A stretch of DNA of 55,088 nt from an uncultured Eubacteriales bacterium (GTDB taxonomy: Bacteria > Bacillota > Clostridia > Christensenellales > Aristaeellaceae): positions 42,857-97,944 of the forward strand of contig CADBVG010000007.1 of the NCBI GenBank assembly GCA_902798105.1. Direction: 5' to 3'. Shown piece after piece: positions 17,015 through 25,969 of the stretch. A program made the translations under genes and the position numbers. Under the pieces are notes generated by a model that had not been told where the DNA came from, made no database searches, and saw only the letters and a program-made list of their open reading frames with translations. The number at the start of each line of letters is the position of its first letter. Positions within the stretch are counted from its first letter, which is position 1.

Positions 17015-18052
17015 TTATTCGATGATATCAAGGAACTTTTCCAAAGCCCAGACCAGCCACTTCTGGTCGCCAGTCATCCCCTCTACGCAATGGGGCCAGA
17101 ATTCATCTCGTACCGGGCCCTTCCAGTCCTTCATCCATTCGTTCATTGGTCGTGGCATGGGCACTTTTTTGGCCACGGGGAAGTTGGGATACAGTCGCTG
17201 GAAGACTTCGCGCACCATATATTTGTTCTCCCCAGCGCGGATGCGCGCGTAATCCAGCGGGACGTTCATGAAGGTCTTTGAATAGGGCACCGACAGTCTG
17301 ATGCCCGCCGTCTCGGTGCCGTTTTGATAGCTGCCCATGGCCTCCACGTAGAAGGGGTGCCTGTCGAATTCATGGGTATCGATATAGCCGTCCCGGGAAT
17401 AGGCCTCGAGAGGCTCGGTGATGATTTCGCAGGATTTCAGCGCCTTGAAGGGCAACACATAGGAATAGCGCTCGATGAACTGCGGGATGGTCCAGTCCCT
17501 GGAAAGCAGACCGTCCAGGCCGCCATAGTTGAGGTCGGAGCTTTCGCCGAAGATGATGGTGTCAAAGCCATCCTCCAGGGCACGCATGGACGCCTTGCAA
17601 ATCTGAACCTCGATGGAGTGGATGGGCGCGCCCTTGTGCTTCATCAGCTTTGGCGCCAGCGCCTCGAAATCCTCCCAGTAGATCTCAACCACCCGGTGAT
17701 CCAGGCCGCAGGCCTCGGCATACCGCGCGGCTCCGGGGGTTTCGTCGGTGACCTCTATCCCCGGCACCACGCATTTGAAGGTATAGGCGACGGAGCCTTT
17801 GGGCATAAACCGCGCCAGTATTGCCGAATCGATACCGCCGCTCAGGGCCAGGGCCGCCTTGCCGCTTTTGCAGGCGCGGGCCACCTCCCGCCTCAGGGCC
17901 TCTTCCAGCTGCTCGCTGTTGTCGACGGGCGCCCGGTCCGCGTTCTCTTCAAAGAACCGGGGCACAATACCCGAGGCAAAGGTGTAGTTGTGATCGCAAA
18001 TCGTCCTGTACATCAGGAAGGAGCTCATGCAATAGCGCTTATCCACAATCAT
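17015..18052 (-). CDS. Asparagine-synthetase-type amidotransferase lacking the glutaminase domain
   Basis: 345 residues. The ATP-pyrophosphatase loop LALSGGIDSAILARFMP (SGGIDS at 71-76) and downstream IIFGESSDLNYGGLDGLLSR match the synthetase half of AsnB: the acceptor carboxylate is adenylated and attacked by ammonia. AsnB proteins have a glutaminase domain starting Met-Cys; here the N-terminal ~65 residues are too short for it, so ammonia or another amine must come from elsewhere. Similar stand-alone domains occur in surface-polysaccharide loci and can amidate sugar acids or amino acids on glycans. Ribosome site AAGGAGG at eight bases. The TagD-like gene lies 40 bases upstream. Confidence 0.8.
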   Translation of the reverse strand: MIVDKRYCMSSFLMYRTICDHNYTFASGIVPRFFEENADRAPVDNSEQLEEALRREVARACKSGKAALALSGGIDSAILARFMPKGSVAYTFKCVVPGIEVTDETPGAARYAEACGLDHRVVEIYWEDFEALAPKLMKHKGAPIHSIEVQICKASMRALEDGFDTIIFGESSDLNYGGLDGLLSRDWTIPQFIERYSYVLPFKALKSCEIITEPLEAYSRDGYIDTHEFDRHPFYVEAMGSYQNGTETAGIRLSVPYSKTFMNVPLDYARIRAGENKYMVREVFQRLYPNFPVAKKVPMPRPMNEWMKDWKGPVRDEFWPHCVEGMTGDQKWLVWALEKFLDIIE

Positions 18053-18092
18053 CGGTACATCCTCCTTAACGCTGCCGGGGCACGACAGCCTG

Positions 18093-18527
18093 TCATTTCA
18101 CGTCGGTCAGCGAATCCTTGCGCACAGCCTTCAGCGCCTCGGTAATCCTGGTGGAGGAAACGCCCCGCGTATATGGGAAGTATATGATCTTTATACCCTC
18201 TTTGGCAAACGCCTTCTCGTATTCCATCCACTTCTCGGTGCCATACCAGTCGTCGCCGACGAACAGGTAGGACGCGCCTAGCGCCTTGCAGGCCCTCAGC
18301 TTGTCCATGTCGTACTGGGGCACGGCGGCGTCCACATACCGGCACGCCCGCACGATCTCGATGCGGTCCTCAAAGGGAATCATGGCGTTCTTCCCCTTGT
18401 ACTGCACCAGCTCATCCACGGTGACGCCCACAATCAGCTTGTCGCACATGCCCTTCGCGTTCTTGAGCAGGTTCAGGTGGCCGATGTGAAACAAATCATA
18501 TACACCTGTCGTGTAGCCAATTACCAT
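18093..18527 (-). CDS. tagD: Cytidylyltransferase, TagD-like (glycerol-3-phosphate type)
   Basis: 144 residues, one domain. The nucleotidyltransferase HxGH motif is at residues 14-17 (YDLFHIGHLNLLKNAK), and RGVSSTRI near the C-terminus matches the RTxGISTT motif of glycerol-3-phosphate cytidylyltransferases. TagD makes CDP-glycerol from CTP and sn-glycerol-3-phosphate. The gene is 13 bases downstream of a CDP-glycerol-transferase-like gene, so the donor and the enzyme using it are adjacent. Ribosome site AGAGGAGA. Close relatives use ribitol, ethanolamine or other phospho-alcohols, so the alcohol is not certain. Confidence 0.88.
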   Translation of the reverse strand: MVIGYTTGVYDLFHIGHLNLLKNAKGMCDKLIVGVTVDELVQYKGKNAMIPFEDRIEIVRACRYVDAAVPQYDMDKLRACKALGASYLFVGDDWYGTEKWMEYEKAFAKEGIKIIYFPYTRGVSSTRITEALKAVRKDSLTDVK

Positions 18528-18540
18528 CTGTCTTCTCCTC

Positions 18541-19710
18541 TCACCGGCCGGATTGGGGCGGGTATTTCTCGATGAAATCCATCAATCGCTTGCAGTTGTT
18601 GTCGTCCTGATACTTGAACACCTTGTCCGTCAGCGCCTTCCGCTCGGCCTGGTGGTCGTCCTTTCCCTGTTTGAGGTCCTCCAGGAAGCCCAGCAGATCG
18701 TCAAAGTGCTCCAGCTTGCGGCCAGGCATCTCCGCTACGGGATCGTCGATGACGAATCCCCGGCTGTACGCGTCCATATCGCTGATCATGAAGCCGATGG
18801 GGCGGTTCAGCAGCAGGAAATCATAGTAGATCGACGAGTAGTCCGTCAGCAGCGCGTCGCAGTTTTCGAGCAGCTGGTAGAGCTGGATATCCCGGTCGCA
18901 CAGCTCCAGTGGCGCCAGGAACCGGATATTAGTCAAGCTCTCCATCCTGACGCAGGAAAGGTCCTGCATGGGATGGGGCTTGATGATCATCAATACGTTG
19001 TTGGCCACCAGCCAGTCGTCCAGCCGCCTTTGCTCCGCCTCACTGCGGATGAGGTTCATGCCATAGGTATTGACAAAGGACGAATCGATAAAGTTCCGGT
19101 TTTGCCTGAAGGTCTCCATGACGATGACGACCTTGGCATACTTATGGCCGGGGTAGAGCTCGCTGACGCAATCCCGGTGCCTATAGAGCAGGTCAAGGCG
19201 CGGCATGCCGATGACCAGGAAGTGGCTCTCCGGCTTGCCTGTGGTCTTCATCATCTTCCTCAGGCCGTCCTCCCCACACCTGAGCCGGTAGGTGGGCGCG
19301 CTGCGCCACGCGGTCTTCTGCAATTCGCCACCCGCCGCCTTCAGCTGGGAAGCCGAGTGGGTGGTATTGATAAAAACCTGGTCCTTTCGCCACCGGCCAA
19401 TGGGCGTCCTGTGGGTATGGACGACAAATTTGGCCCGCGCCAGGTAGTAATCCCTGCGAAACAGCACCCATTTGGATTCACCGCAGACAAACCGCACATT
19501 TTCTTCCGGCTTGTACTTTTCAGGCTTCTCCACCAGCCAGATGATCCTGTACTTCCTGTTATAGCCCCTGTCGATCAGGTATTGGTAAAACGCCCAGGCG
19601 TTATCGCTGTAATCGGGCAGGCTGTGAAGCACGATCATGTTCCTGGATATGGGCAACAGGCTCATGCATTTGATCAGGCTGTAGTCGATCAGTCTCGAAA
19701 GCTTTGCCAT
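18541..19710 (-). CDS. CDP-glycerol glycerophosphotransferase-like protein (TagB/TagF family)
   Basis: 389 residues. The C-terminal half has the family hallmark DALLTDYSSIYYDFLLLNRPIGFMISDMDAYSRGFVID; the centre carries HTHRTPIGRWRKDQVFINTTHS, where the histidine after INT-T is the usual catalytic position. It would transfer glycerol phosphate (or an analogue) from the CDP-linked donor to the glycan. ATG 19710 is preferred: AAGGAG lies nine bases upstream, whereas the in-frame start 36 bases earlier has none. N-terminal residues SLIKCMSLLPISRNMIVLHSLPDYSDNAWAFY suggest membrane-surface attachment. Confidence 0.87.
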   Translation of the reverse strand: MAKLSRLIDYSLIKCMSLLPISRNMIVLHSLPDYSDNAWAFYQYLIDRGYNRKYRIIWLVEKPEKYKPEENVRFVCGESKWVLFRRDYYLARAKFVVHTHRTPIGRWRKDQVFINTTHSASQLKAAGGELQKTAWRSAPTYRLRCGEDGLRKMMKTTGKPESHFLVIGMPRLDLLYRHRDCVSELYPGHKYAKVVIVMETFRQNRNFIDSSFVNTYGMNLIRSEAEQRRLDDWLVANNVLMIIKPHPMQDLSCVRMESLTNIRFLAPLELCDRDIQLYQLLENCDALLTDYSSIYYDFLLLNRPIGFMISDMDAYSRGFVIDDPVAEMPGRKLEHFDDLLGFLEDLKQGKDDHQAERKALTDKVFKYQDDNNCKRLMDFIEKYPPQSGR

Positions 19711-19754
19711 CGTCAGTATCTCCTTCAAGCGTATCGTATACCGCAAAAATCCAA

Positions 19755-20876
19755 TTACCCGGCGTACATGGCCTCCAGCTTTTTGAAGATGGCTTCATCG
19801 CTGAATTCCCGCCTCGCGAAGCCGGCGATTTTCTCGTGGGAATAGCCCGCATACCCGTCGTAAAGCCTTCGCATCGCCGCCCCGAGAGCTTCTGTGGAAT
19901 CTGCCGGAACGACGATTCCGTTGTCAGCATTCACATATGGCGCGATGCCCGAAGCCGCCGACACGATCGTCGGCTTTCCGCAGGCCCAGGCCTCCGCCAC
20001 CGGCGCGGCAAAGGTCTCATAGCGGCTGAAGGAAACAAGCGCCTGCGCGCGCGCCTGTTCCTGCGCCACCCGTTCCAGCTTCAGGCTCCCCATCAACGCG
20101 ATGCGACCGTCCCCGCCAACAGTCCGTTCAAGCGCCTTGCGTTTGGGTCCGCTGCCGATGATCTCCAAGCGGACATTCCCCTCCGGAAAAGCGGTCCGGA
20201 ATACCCGGATCACCCTGTCGAACTGTTTGAGCGGTACGAGCCTTCCAACGCAGAGGAACGTAAATCCTTCATCCTCCGCCTTCCTGTGGGCTTCAAAGAA
20301 AACCGGGGAGACGATGTTGGGCACGATGACCAGCGGTACCTTGGCGTCCGTCAGGCGCTTCACCGCATCCATGAGGGATTCACCGACGCAGGCGATGCAG
20401 TTGGCATGTTTGGCGTAATAGTTCAGCCTGGCCAGCTCATGTGCCTTCAGGTTGCCGTTCAACACCCGGGACCAATGCTCGGTGGCATATAGCTTCACGC
20501 CGCGCTGCCTGTACTTTTCGATCTCGTTCGTGCTGCCGATCATGGCGGGATAGTGGATGTGTATCGCGTCGGGAAGCCCCGTATCCCGTTCCGCGACGTC
20601 GAATATCCTGCGCCAGCATTCATCCTCGTAGCGCTCCAGGTGGATATTCAGCTTTCCCGGAAAGTACAGGCGGGAACACGCGACGACATGCACGCCATCC
20701 CGGTCAAATCGCCGCAGTCCCCTGGGGTCCTTACGGCTCAGGAAGCTCATTGTCAGCGCGATATAGCAGACCTCATAGCCATTCCTGGCCAGCAGCTTCG
20801 CCTGCTCGTATTCAAACACGCCCCACATCCTGTTCTCGGGCGTGGGAAAGCCCCGTCCGATCACCCAGATCTTCAT
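19755..20876 (-). CDS. Glycosyltransferase, GT4 family
   Basis: 373 residues, GT-B fold. N-terminal acceptor half starts MKIWVIGRGFPTPENRMWGVFEYEQAKLLARNGYEV; the C-terminal donor half has LCVGRLVPLKQFDRVI, a basic IGSGPKRKALE phosphate-binding turn and SRYETFAAPVAEAWACGKPTIVSAASG with the E-x7-E pair. It uses an activated sugar to extend the lipid-linked unit; neither donor nor acceptor can be deduced. Its start overlaps the stop of the upstream epimerase gene by four bases (ATGA), so translation is coupled. Confidence 0.9.
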   Translation of the reverse strand: MKIWVIGRGFPTPENRMWGVFEYEQAKLLARNGYEVCYIALTMSFLSRKDPRGLRRFDRDGVHVVACSRLYFPGKLNIHLERYEDECWRRIFDVAERDTGLPDAIHIHYPAMIGSTNEIEKYRQRGVKLYATEHWSRVLNGNLKAHELARLNYYAKHANCIACVGESLMDAVKRLTDAKVPLVIVPNIVSPVFFEAHRKAEDEGFTFLCVGRLVPLKQFDRVIRVFRTAFPEGNVRLEIIGSGPKRKALERTVGGDGRIALMGSLKLERVAQEQARAQALVSFSRYETFAAPVAEAWACGKPTIVSAASGIAPYVNADNGIVVPADSTEALGAAMRRLYDGYAGYSHEKIAGFARREFSDEAIFKKLEAMYAG

Positions 20877-21760
20877 AGCTGCCGCTCCTGTTTCCCAATC
20901 ACATCGTCGACAATGTCAGCAATGGTTTTATCCAGTGATATTTCAGCCCGCCAATCAAAATCGGCCATGAATCGAGACGGGTCGATGGCAGAATTCCTGA
21001 GATCCTGCCCCTCCGTGACGATGTATCGGCCCTCGATGCCGGCGCGTCGGGCGACGATGTCCACGATTTGTCCGGCGACCTCCTCCAGCGTAACGCTGTC
21101 CTGTCGTCCCAGGTTGTAGACCTCCCGCCAGCGCTGCGGATCCGAGTCGGCCAGCGTCAGTATGCCGCTCGCGGCGTCCCGGACATCCATAAAACCGTAG
21201 CGCTGCATACCGCCCATCACCTTCAGGTCTTCCCCGCCGACCAGCTGCCGCACCATGCGGTTGACGATGCGCTGGTCGTAGCCCACGCCCAGCAGGCTCG
21301 CCATCCTGATATTCGTGTGGGGATGCCCCCGAAAAAGGCGGTTGCAGAACAGCTCTGTGCTGTACTTTCCCACCGCATAAGCCGTTTCCAGGCTGAGGGC
21401 GTCGGATTCTTTGGCGGGCGAAGGGCGCTTAGACGGATACACGCTCTGGGAGGAGATGTTGACAAACGCGCCAATGCCACTATCGAACGCCTTCGATATC
21501 ATCTGGAAGGCGGTCTCCAGGCCCTGCGCCATCCGCGGCCCGTTGGCGTTCGTAGGGAACAGGCAATTGACAAACACGTCTCCCCCCGCGTCAAAGGGCA
21601 AGCCATCCCGCAGAAATACTTCCGTGGGTACCGCGGTCACGCCCTCCGGAGACGTCGGCCTGCCGGTTATCGCGACGATTTCCACACCGTGAGCCCGGGC
21701 ATGGGTGACAATGTGCGACCCAAGGAAGCCGCCCGCGCCGCTGACGATCAGCCTGTTCAT
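20873..21760 (-). CDS. NAD-dependent epimerase/dehydratase (extended SDR)
   Basis: 295 residues. NAD-binding GAGGFLGSHIV at residues 8-18, an SSQSVYPS segment that carries the catalytic serine and YAVGKYSTE with the YxxxK catalytic pair. The rest follows nucleotide-sugar epimerases, reductases and dehydratases. The protein is shorter than GalE-type enzymes and resembles the RmlD/4-ketoreductase size class. It likely finishes a nucleotide sugar for this locus. The start has GGAGG ten bases upstream. Confidence 0.85.
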   Translation of the reverse strand: MNRLIVSGAGGFLGSHIVTHARAHGVEIVAITGRPTSPEGVTAVPTEVFLRDGLPFDAGGDVFVNCLFPTNANGPRMAQGLETAFQMISKAFDSGIGAFVNISSQSVYPSKRPSPAKESDALSLETAYAVGKYSTELFCNRLFRGHPHTNIRMASLLGVGYDQRIVNRMVRQLVGGEDLKVMGGMQRYGFMDVRDAASGILTLADSDPQRWREVYNLGRQDSVTLEEVAGQIVDIVARRAGIEGRYIVTEGQDLRNSAIDPSRFMADFDWRAEISLDKTIADIVDDVIGKQERQL

Positions 21761-21778
21761 CCTTCTTAATCCTCCATA

Positions 21779-23074
21779 CTACAGTTCATAGTCCAGCCGG
21801 CGCAATACCTCCGCCGTGTCGTGGGGCTTCAGCAATACGCTCTCCCCCGCCCCATCCAGCATTTGGAAGAGGGCGTTGGCCCGGTCGATGCGCTCGATCA
21901 GCTGGTCCTTGGTGTCGGCCATGATGTGGATGCGCGTCGTATCCTGTACCAGGGTCCCGGCGGAATCCGCAGGGATCGTATGACCGACGCCATCCCGCCG
22001 GGCAATATGAATCAACCAGGGATAGGAATTCAGCGCCTTCTCGCCACAGACCTCGGCGATGGTCTTTCCGGGGATGCCAAGCACGTTCAGCGTGGCGTAC
22101 CAGCGTTTGAACTTCGGGTTGAATTGGGTATGCCCGCCCATGGAGCCGGTCAGCGCAAAGGCCATAAGGTGTTCAAAGGTGTTGTAGTCGTTCTCCACCT
22201 CGAGGATCTGGTAGGTCTTGCAGCCGTTCAGGCGCATGCCAGCCTCGTAGCAATAGAGCTGGTCGCCGTGCACCACCGCCTGGATGAACATCGAGCCGTT
22301 TGTAACGCCGATGCCATGGAGCATGTTGATGATGGTATCGTTGTATTTCTCCAGGATCAGGTCGGTATAGCGGCTGGGGTAGATGTACAGGTCCGGGGCC
22401 TTCGTGGCGCTCTTCTGCTCAGTATTGAAGTAGCGATCGTGTATGGCCGCGAGCTGTATATCACCGTCCTGGGCGATGTAAGTGAGGTTGATCTCGTCGT
22501 AGGGCAGGTACTGCTCCACGATCACATCCCCGGATTTAGAAGCCTTCCGTGCCTTTTCATAGCCACGCTCCAGGGCCTCGGGGTCGAAGCACGGAGTGAC
22601 GCCCACGGAGCTGGCGCAGTCCACCGGCTTGATGATCACGGGATAGTCGATAGCCTGGGCGTGAATGTCCCTGGCGCTTTCGATCACATACTCCTTCGGC
22701 ACCGGCACGCCGTAGCGCTGGCAGGTGTGCTTGAAATACTTCTTATTGGTGCTCATCTTGAGCTGCTCCACCGTGAAGGGCGCGGGCAGGCCCACCCGGT
22801 CCGCCAGCTTCCGGACGATGGGGCCAAGGCGCTCGTTGAACGCGGTGATGACCCCGTCGAAATGCTCATCGGCGATGAGCTTCGCCATGGCGTCCTCGTC
22901 GTAGGCGTTCACATCAAAGGCGTAATCCGCCAGGCCCTTGGCCAGCGTGCCGTGGTTGTAATCCGCCACGCCCACGGTGACGTGGTTGCGATGAGCCAGC
23001 TCGAACAGGTCGACGGTGTTGTTCAGCCCGCCCACCAGCAACAGCTTTTTTCCCTTCAGGTTGTGCATGATCAT
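21779..23074 (-). CDS. ATP-grasp ligase (carbamoyl-phosphate-synthase-like), first of two
   Basis: 431 residues. N-terminal Rossmann-like preATP-grasp segment (KGKKLLLVGGLNNTVDLFELAHRNHVTVGVADYNHG), then YPVIIKPVDCASSVGVTPC, the ATP-grasp lysine and glycine-rich loop, and VIVEQYLPYDEINLTYIA. ATP-grasp ligases activate a carboxylate as acyl phosphate and join it to an amine or thiol. The length is like BtrJ/PylC-type carboxylate-amine ligases rather than CarB. The start ATG 23074 has GAGGT upstream at seven bases. In a glycan locus, this suggests attachment of an amino acid to a sugar acid or amino sugar; the substrate is not determined. Confidence 0.8.
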   Translation of the reverse strand: MIMHNLKGKKLLLVGGLNNTVDLFELAHRNHVTVGVADYNHGTLAKGLADYAFDVNAYDEDAMAKLIADEHFDGVITAFNERLGPIVRKLADRVGLPAPFTVEQLKMSTNKKYFKHTCQRYGVPVPKEYVIESARDIHAQAIDYPVIIKPVDCASSVGVTPCFDPEALERGYEKARKASKSGDVIVEQYLPYDEINLTYIAQDGDIQLAAIHDRYFNTEQKSATKAPDLYIYPSRYTDLILEKYNDTIINMLHGIGVTNGSMFIQAVVHGDQLYCYEAGMRLNGCKTYQILEVENDYNTFEHLMAFALTGSMGGHTQFNPKFKRWYATLNVLGIPGKTIAEVCGEKALNSYPWLIHIARRDGVGHTIPADSAGTLVQDTTRIHIMADTKDQLIERIDRANALFQMLDGAGESVLLKPHDTAEVLRRLDYEL

Positions 23075-23094
23075 AGCGTTGACCTCGTGTATTG

Positions 23095-24051
23095 TTAATC
23101 CATGCGATAAGGCTCGTAGCGCTCGGCGAAGCGCGCCCCGACGGCGACCTCGCCGAATTCGCAGGGCTCGCCGTCCGCGATGCGCATGGCGTTCAGCACC
23201 GTATCCACCCCCGCCATGCAGGTATACAGGGTGCCCGCGGAGAAGCGGGGGTTGATCTCAATGATCCTGTAGCCGCTCCCGGTATCAAAGTATTCCATGT
23301 TGCAGACCCCGTTCAAATCCAGTTTCTCCATCAGGGCACCGCAGACGCGCTCCAGTTCGGGATCGTGAAAGATCTCAACAGCGATGCCACAGCCGTTGGC
23401 GTTGCGCAGAAGCTCCCGCCGCTGGATCTGCCGCGCCTGGCCGGTCTTGCGATTCCGGACGCAGTCCACAGTGATGTTCTGGCCCTCCACATAATCCTGC
23501 ACGAGCACACGCCTGCCGATATCACCGCCATCGACGGCTGTCAGCAACGCGTCGTAGCTGTCGATCCGCCGGCATCCGTTGCTGCCCACACCCTCCACAG
23601 GCTTGATGAACAGGGGGTACACAGCATTCCGGGCCTCATCAAGGGAATCGTAGGATCGTATGGCGATTTCGGGCATATACCTCGCCACCCAGCGTCCAAA
23701 TGCGTCCTTGAAGTGGCATGCTTCGGCGAATTCCCGGTTGACCACGCACAGCCTGGTGCCGACGGCTTCAAACCGCTCCCGGTTCCGTGCGAGGTTGACC
23801 ACCTCTTTGTCGATCACCGCGTAGTAATAATCCACGCTGTGAGCCCTGCAAAAGTCCAGCGCGAAGGGAATGTAGTCGTCATTGACGGCGAGGGGAAAGC
23901 GGTAGAATTCATCCACATCCAGGGACGTGGCAATCTCATGGCGCGCGTTGATATCCGCGCCGATGAGGCGATAGCCTCCACGGGCCTTCAGCCGCCTGAC
24001 CACCGCCGTGGCGGTCACCGTTCCAATCGCCGTAACCAGAACCGTCTTCAT
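23095..24051 (-). CDS. ATP-grasp ligase, second of two
   Basis: 318 residues. MKTVLVTAIGTVTATAVVRRLKA at the start is a preATP-grasp fold; YPLFIKPVEGVGSNGCRRI and VLVQDYVEGQNITVDCVRN form the ATP-grasp core, and RIIEINPRFSAGTLYTCMAGVD provides the metal-binding E-x-N-P-R-x-S-G. This C-terminal signature is shared with CarB-like and PylC-like ligases. The ATG at 24051 overlaps the stop of the upstream sugar transferase by four bases, which fixes the start. It is not a close copy of the neighbouring ATP-grasp gene, so the two probably act on different bonds. Confidence 0.82.
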   Translation of the reverse strand: MKTVLVTAIGTVTATAVVRRLKARGGYRLIGADINARHEIATSLDVDEFYRFPLAVNDDYIPFALDFCRAHSVDYYYAVIDKEVVNLARNRERFEAVGTRLCVVNREFAEACHFKDAFGRWVARYMPEIAIRSYDSLDEARNAVYPLFIKPVEGVGSNGCRRIDSYDALLTAVDGGDIGRRVLVQDYVEGQNITVDCVRNRKTGQARQIQRRELLRNANGCGIAVEIFHDPELERVCGALMEKLDLNGVCNMEYFDTGSGYRIIEINPRFSAGTLYTCMAGVDTVLNAMRIADGEPCEFGEVAVGARFAERYEPYRMD

Positions 24052-24851
24052 GCCGTCGTCTTCTCCTTCGCCATCATGCTCCTGTAGACGTTCATGCTGA
24101 TGGCCACGCCGTCTGCGTTGTAGCCCACGAAGTAGCTGATGCCGTTCCCCGAGGCCTGGTCGCCCCGCCTGGTGAAGGTGAATGCCATCTTCACCAGCAG
24201 CAGTACCAGCTTGATATCCAGCCAAAGGCTGACATTCTCCACGTACCAGACGTCATTTTCAAAGGTGCGCTGGTATTTACAGATCGCCTCCCCGGGAACA
24301 TGGATGACCCGGGGACACTCCAAACCCGGCCGGACGGCAGTGCGCATCCTGTGCCGATCGCTCATGCGCTCGTAGAGGAATACCGGCTGTGGGCGCGGCC
24401 CGATGATGGACATATCCCCCTTCAGCACCGACCAGAAATTCAAAAGCTCGTCCAGCGACAGCTTGCGCATGAACTTCCCGAACTTCGTCACCCTCTGGGA
24501 CGGGGGCAGCAGCTTGCCGTCCGCGTCGGTCTTGTTGTTCATGTTGCGAAATTTGACCAGAGTAAAGTGTTTGCCATCCTTTCCCACCCGGGTCTGCTGG
24601 TAGAAGATCGGGCGACCGACATCGAAGAAAGTGCATATTCCGAAGACGCAGTTCAACGGCAGCAGCACGATAAACACCGGCAGTGAAATCAGTATGTCCA
24701 GCGCCCGCTTGCCCACGCGCGTATAGAAGCTGTTCCTTGGGTGAACCGGCGCCGATATCGCGTTGGTATGCGCCAGGTTGGCCTCCCGGAGCATCTGCGC
24801 CACGCGCTCCTCCTCATTGGATATGAGGCTGGCGTTTCCCTTGGTTTCCAT
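24048..24851 (-). CDS. Monotopic phosphosugar transferase (undecaprenyl-phosphate acceptor)
   Basis: 267 residues: a ~45-residue soluble lead, one hydrophobic re-entrant helix (ALDILISLPVFIVLLPLNCVFGICTFF), then the bacterial sugar transferase core PIFYQQTRVGKDGKHFTLVKFRNM, LSLDELLNFWSVLKGDMSIIGPRPQ. Asp134-Glu135 matches the catalytic Asp-Glu dyad of PglC. It puts the first sugar phosphate on undecaprenyl phosphate, starting the glycan. Only the catalytic module is here: the four-helix plus Rossmann-like N-terminal half of the larger WbaP/WcaJ type is absent, and just such a half is fused to the sugar ketoisomerase two genes upstream. Confidence 0.9.
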   Translation of the reverse strand: METKGNASLISNEEERVAQMLREANLAHTNAISAPVHPRNSFYTRVGKRALDILISLPVFIVLLPLNCVFGICTFFDVGRPIFYQQTRVGKDGKHFTLVKFRNMNNKTDADGKLLPPSQRVTKFGKFMRKLSLDELLNFWSVLKGDMSIIGPRPQPVFLYERMSDRHRMRTAVRPGLECPRVIHVPGEAICKYQRTFENDVWYVENVSLWLDIKLVLLLVKMAFTFTRRGDQASGNGISYFVGYNADGVAISMNVYRSMMAKEKTTA

Positions 24852-24857
24852 CTGCTG

Positions 24858-25958
24858 TCATCCCTCAAAAGCATTGATCGCGTCAATGACGCATTCGATT
24901 TCCCCGTCGGTCATGCCGTAGTACATCGGCAGGCTGAGCTCCGTCGCGCTGATCGTCTCTGCGATGGGATAATCGCCCTGCTTGAAGCCCAGATCCCGGT
25001 AGCATTCCTGAAGGTGCATCGGTATCGGATAGTGCTTGTTGGTGCCGATGCCCCGAGCCTTCAGGTGTTGCTCCAGCGCGTCCCGGGCGTCGCATCGCAC
25101 GGCGAAGATGTGCCAGACCGGCACGCAATCCTCGCGCACGCAGGGCAGCTCTACCCGGGGATTATGCATTTCGCGGATGTATCGCTCCGCGATGCGCCTG
25201 CGGTCTGCGTTCATCCTGTCCAGGTGGGGCAGCTTCGCCGAGAGAAAGGCCGCCTGGAGCTCGTCGAGCCGGCTGTTGTTGCCCTTGTAGATGTGGTGGT
25301 ACCTGTAGTCCGAGCCGTAGTTGCCCAGGGCACGCACCTTTTCCGCAAGCGCGCCGTCATTGGTCACCACCGCGCCGGCGTCGCCCAGCGCGCCCAGGTT
25401 TTTGCCGGGATAGAAGCTGAACCCCGCCGCGTTGCCGAAGGTGCCCACTCTGCGGCCCTTGTAGGTCGCGCCATGGGCCTGGGCGCAGTCCTCCACCACC
25501 TTCAGGCCGTGACTGCGGGCGATGGCCATGATCGCGTCCATGTCGCAGGCCTGGCCGTACAGGTGCACCGGCACGATAGCTTTCGTATGCCCTGTGATCG
25601 CCTCTTCAATCCGCGCCGGATCGATGTTGTAGGTGTGAATGTCCGGTTCGACGAACACCACCTTCGCGCCCACATAGGTGACGGCCAGCGCCGTGGCGAT
25701 AAAGGTATTCGAGGGCACGATCACCTCGTCTCCCGCGCCGATGCCCAGCGCCTTCAGGGCCAGCATCAGCGCGTCAAGTCCGTTGCCCACGCCGATGCAG
25801 TGCCGTGCGCCGCAATAACCGGCAAACGCCCGCTCAAATGCCTCGTCCTCGGCGCCGCTGACGTACCACGAGCGCGTGAAAACCCTGTCGAAAGCTCCAC
25901 GCAGGTCCTGCTCCAGCTCACGCTCCATGGGCAGGAAGGATGCGAACGGTATCTTCAT
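24858..25958 (-). CDS. PLP-dependent sugar aminotransferase (DegT/DnrJ/EryC1/StrS), FdtB/QdtB-like
   Basis: 366 residues. Motifs: [58 protein letters not shown], and the PLP lysine K186 in [19 protein letters not shown]. The family aminates 3- or 4-keto nucleotide sugars using glutamate. Because the gene upstream makes an FdtA/QdtA-type 3-keto sugar, a dTDP-3-amino-3,6-dideoxyhexose (Fuc3N or Qui3N) is the likely product. ATG 25958 is chosen: GAGGAG lies seven bases upstream; the GTG 15 bases earlier overlaps the stop of the previous gene and has no site. Confidence 0.9.
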   Translation of the reverse strand: MKIPFASFLPMERELEQDLRGAFDRVFTRSWYVSGAEDEAFERAFAGYCGARHCIGVGNGLDALMLALKALGIGAGDEVIVPSNTFIATALAVTYVGAKVVFVEPDIHTYNIDPARIEEAITGHTKAIVPVHLYGQACDMDAIMAIARSHGLKVVEDCAQAHGATYKGRRVGTFGNAAGFSFYPGKNLGALGDAGAVVTNDGALAEKVRALGNYGSDYRYHHIYKGNNSRLDELQAAFLSAKLPHLDRMNADRRRIAERYIREMHNPRVELPCVREDCVPVWHIFAVRCDARDALEQHLKARGIGTNKHYPIPMHLQECYRDLGFKQGDYPIAETISATELSLPMYYGMTDGEIECVIDAINAFEG

Positions 25959-25969
25959 GTCGATGCTCC

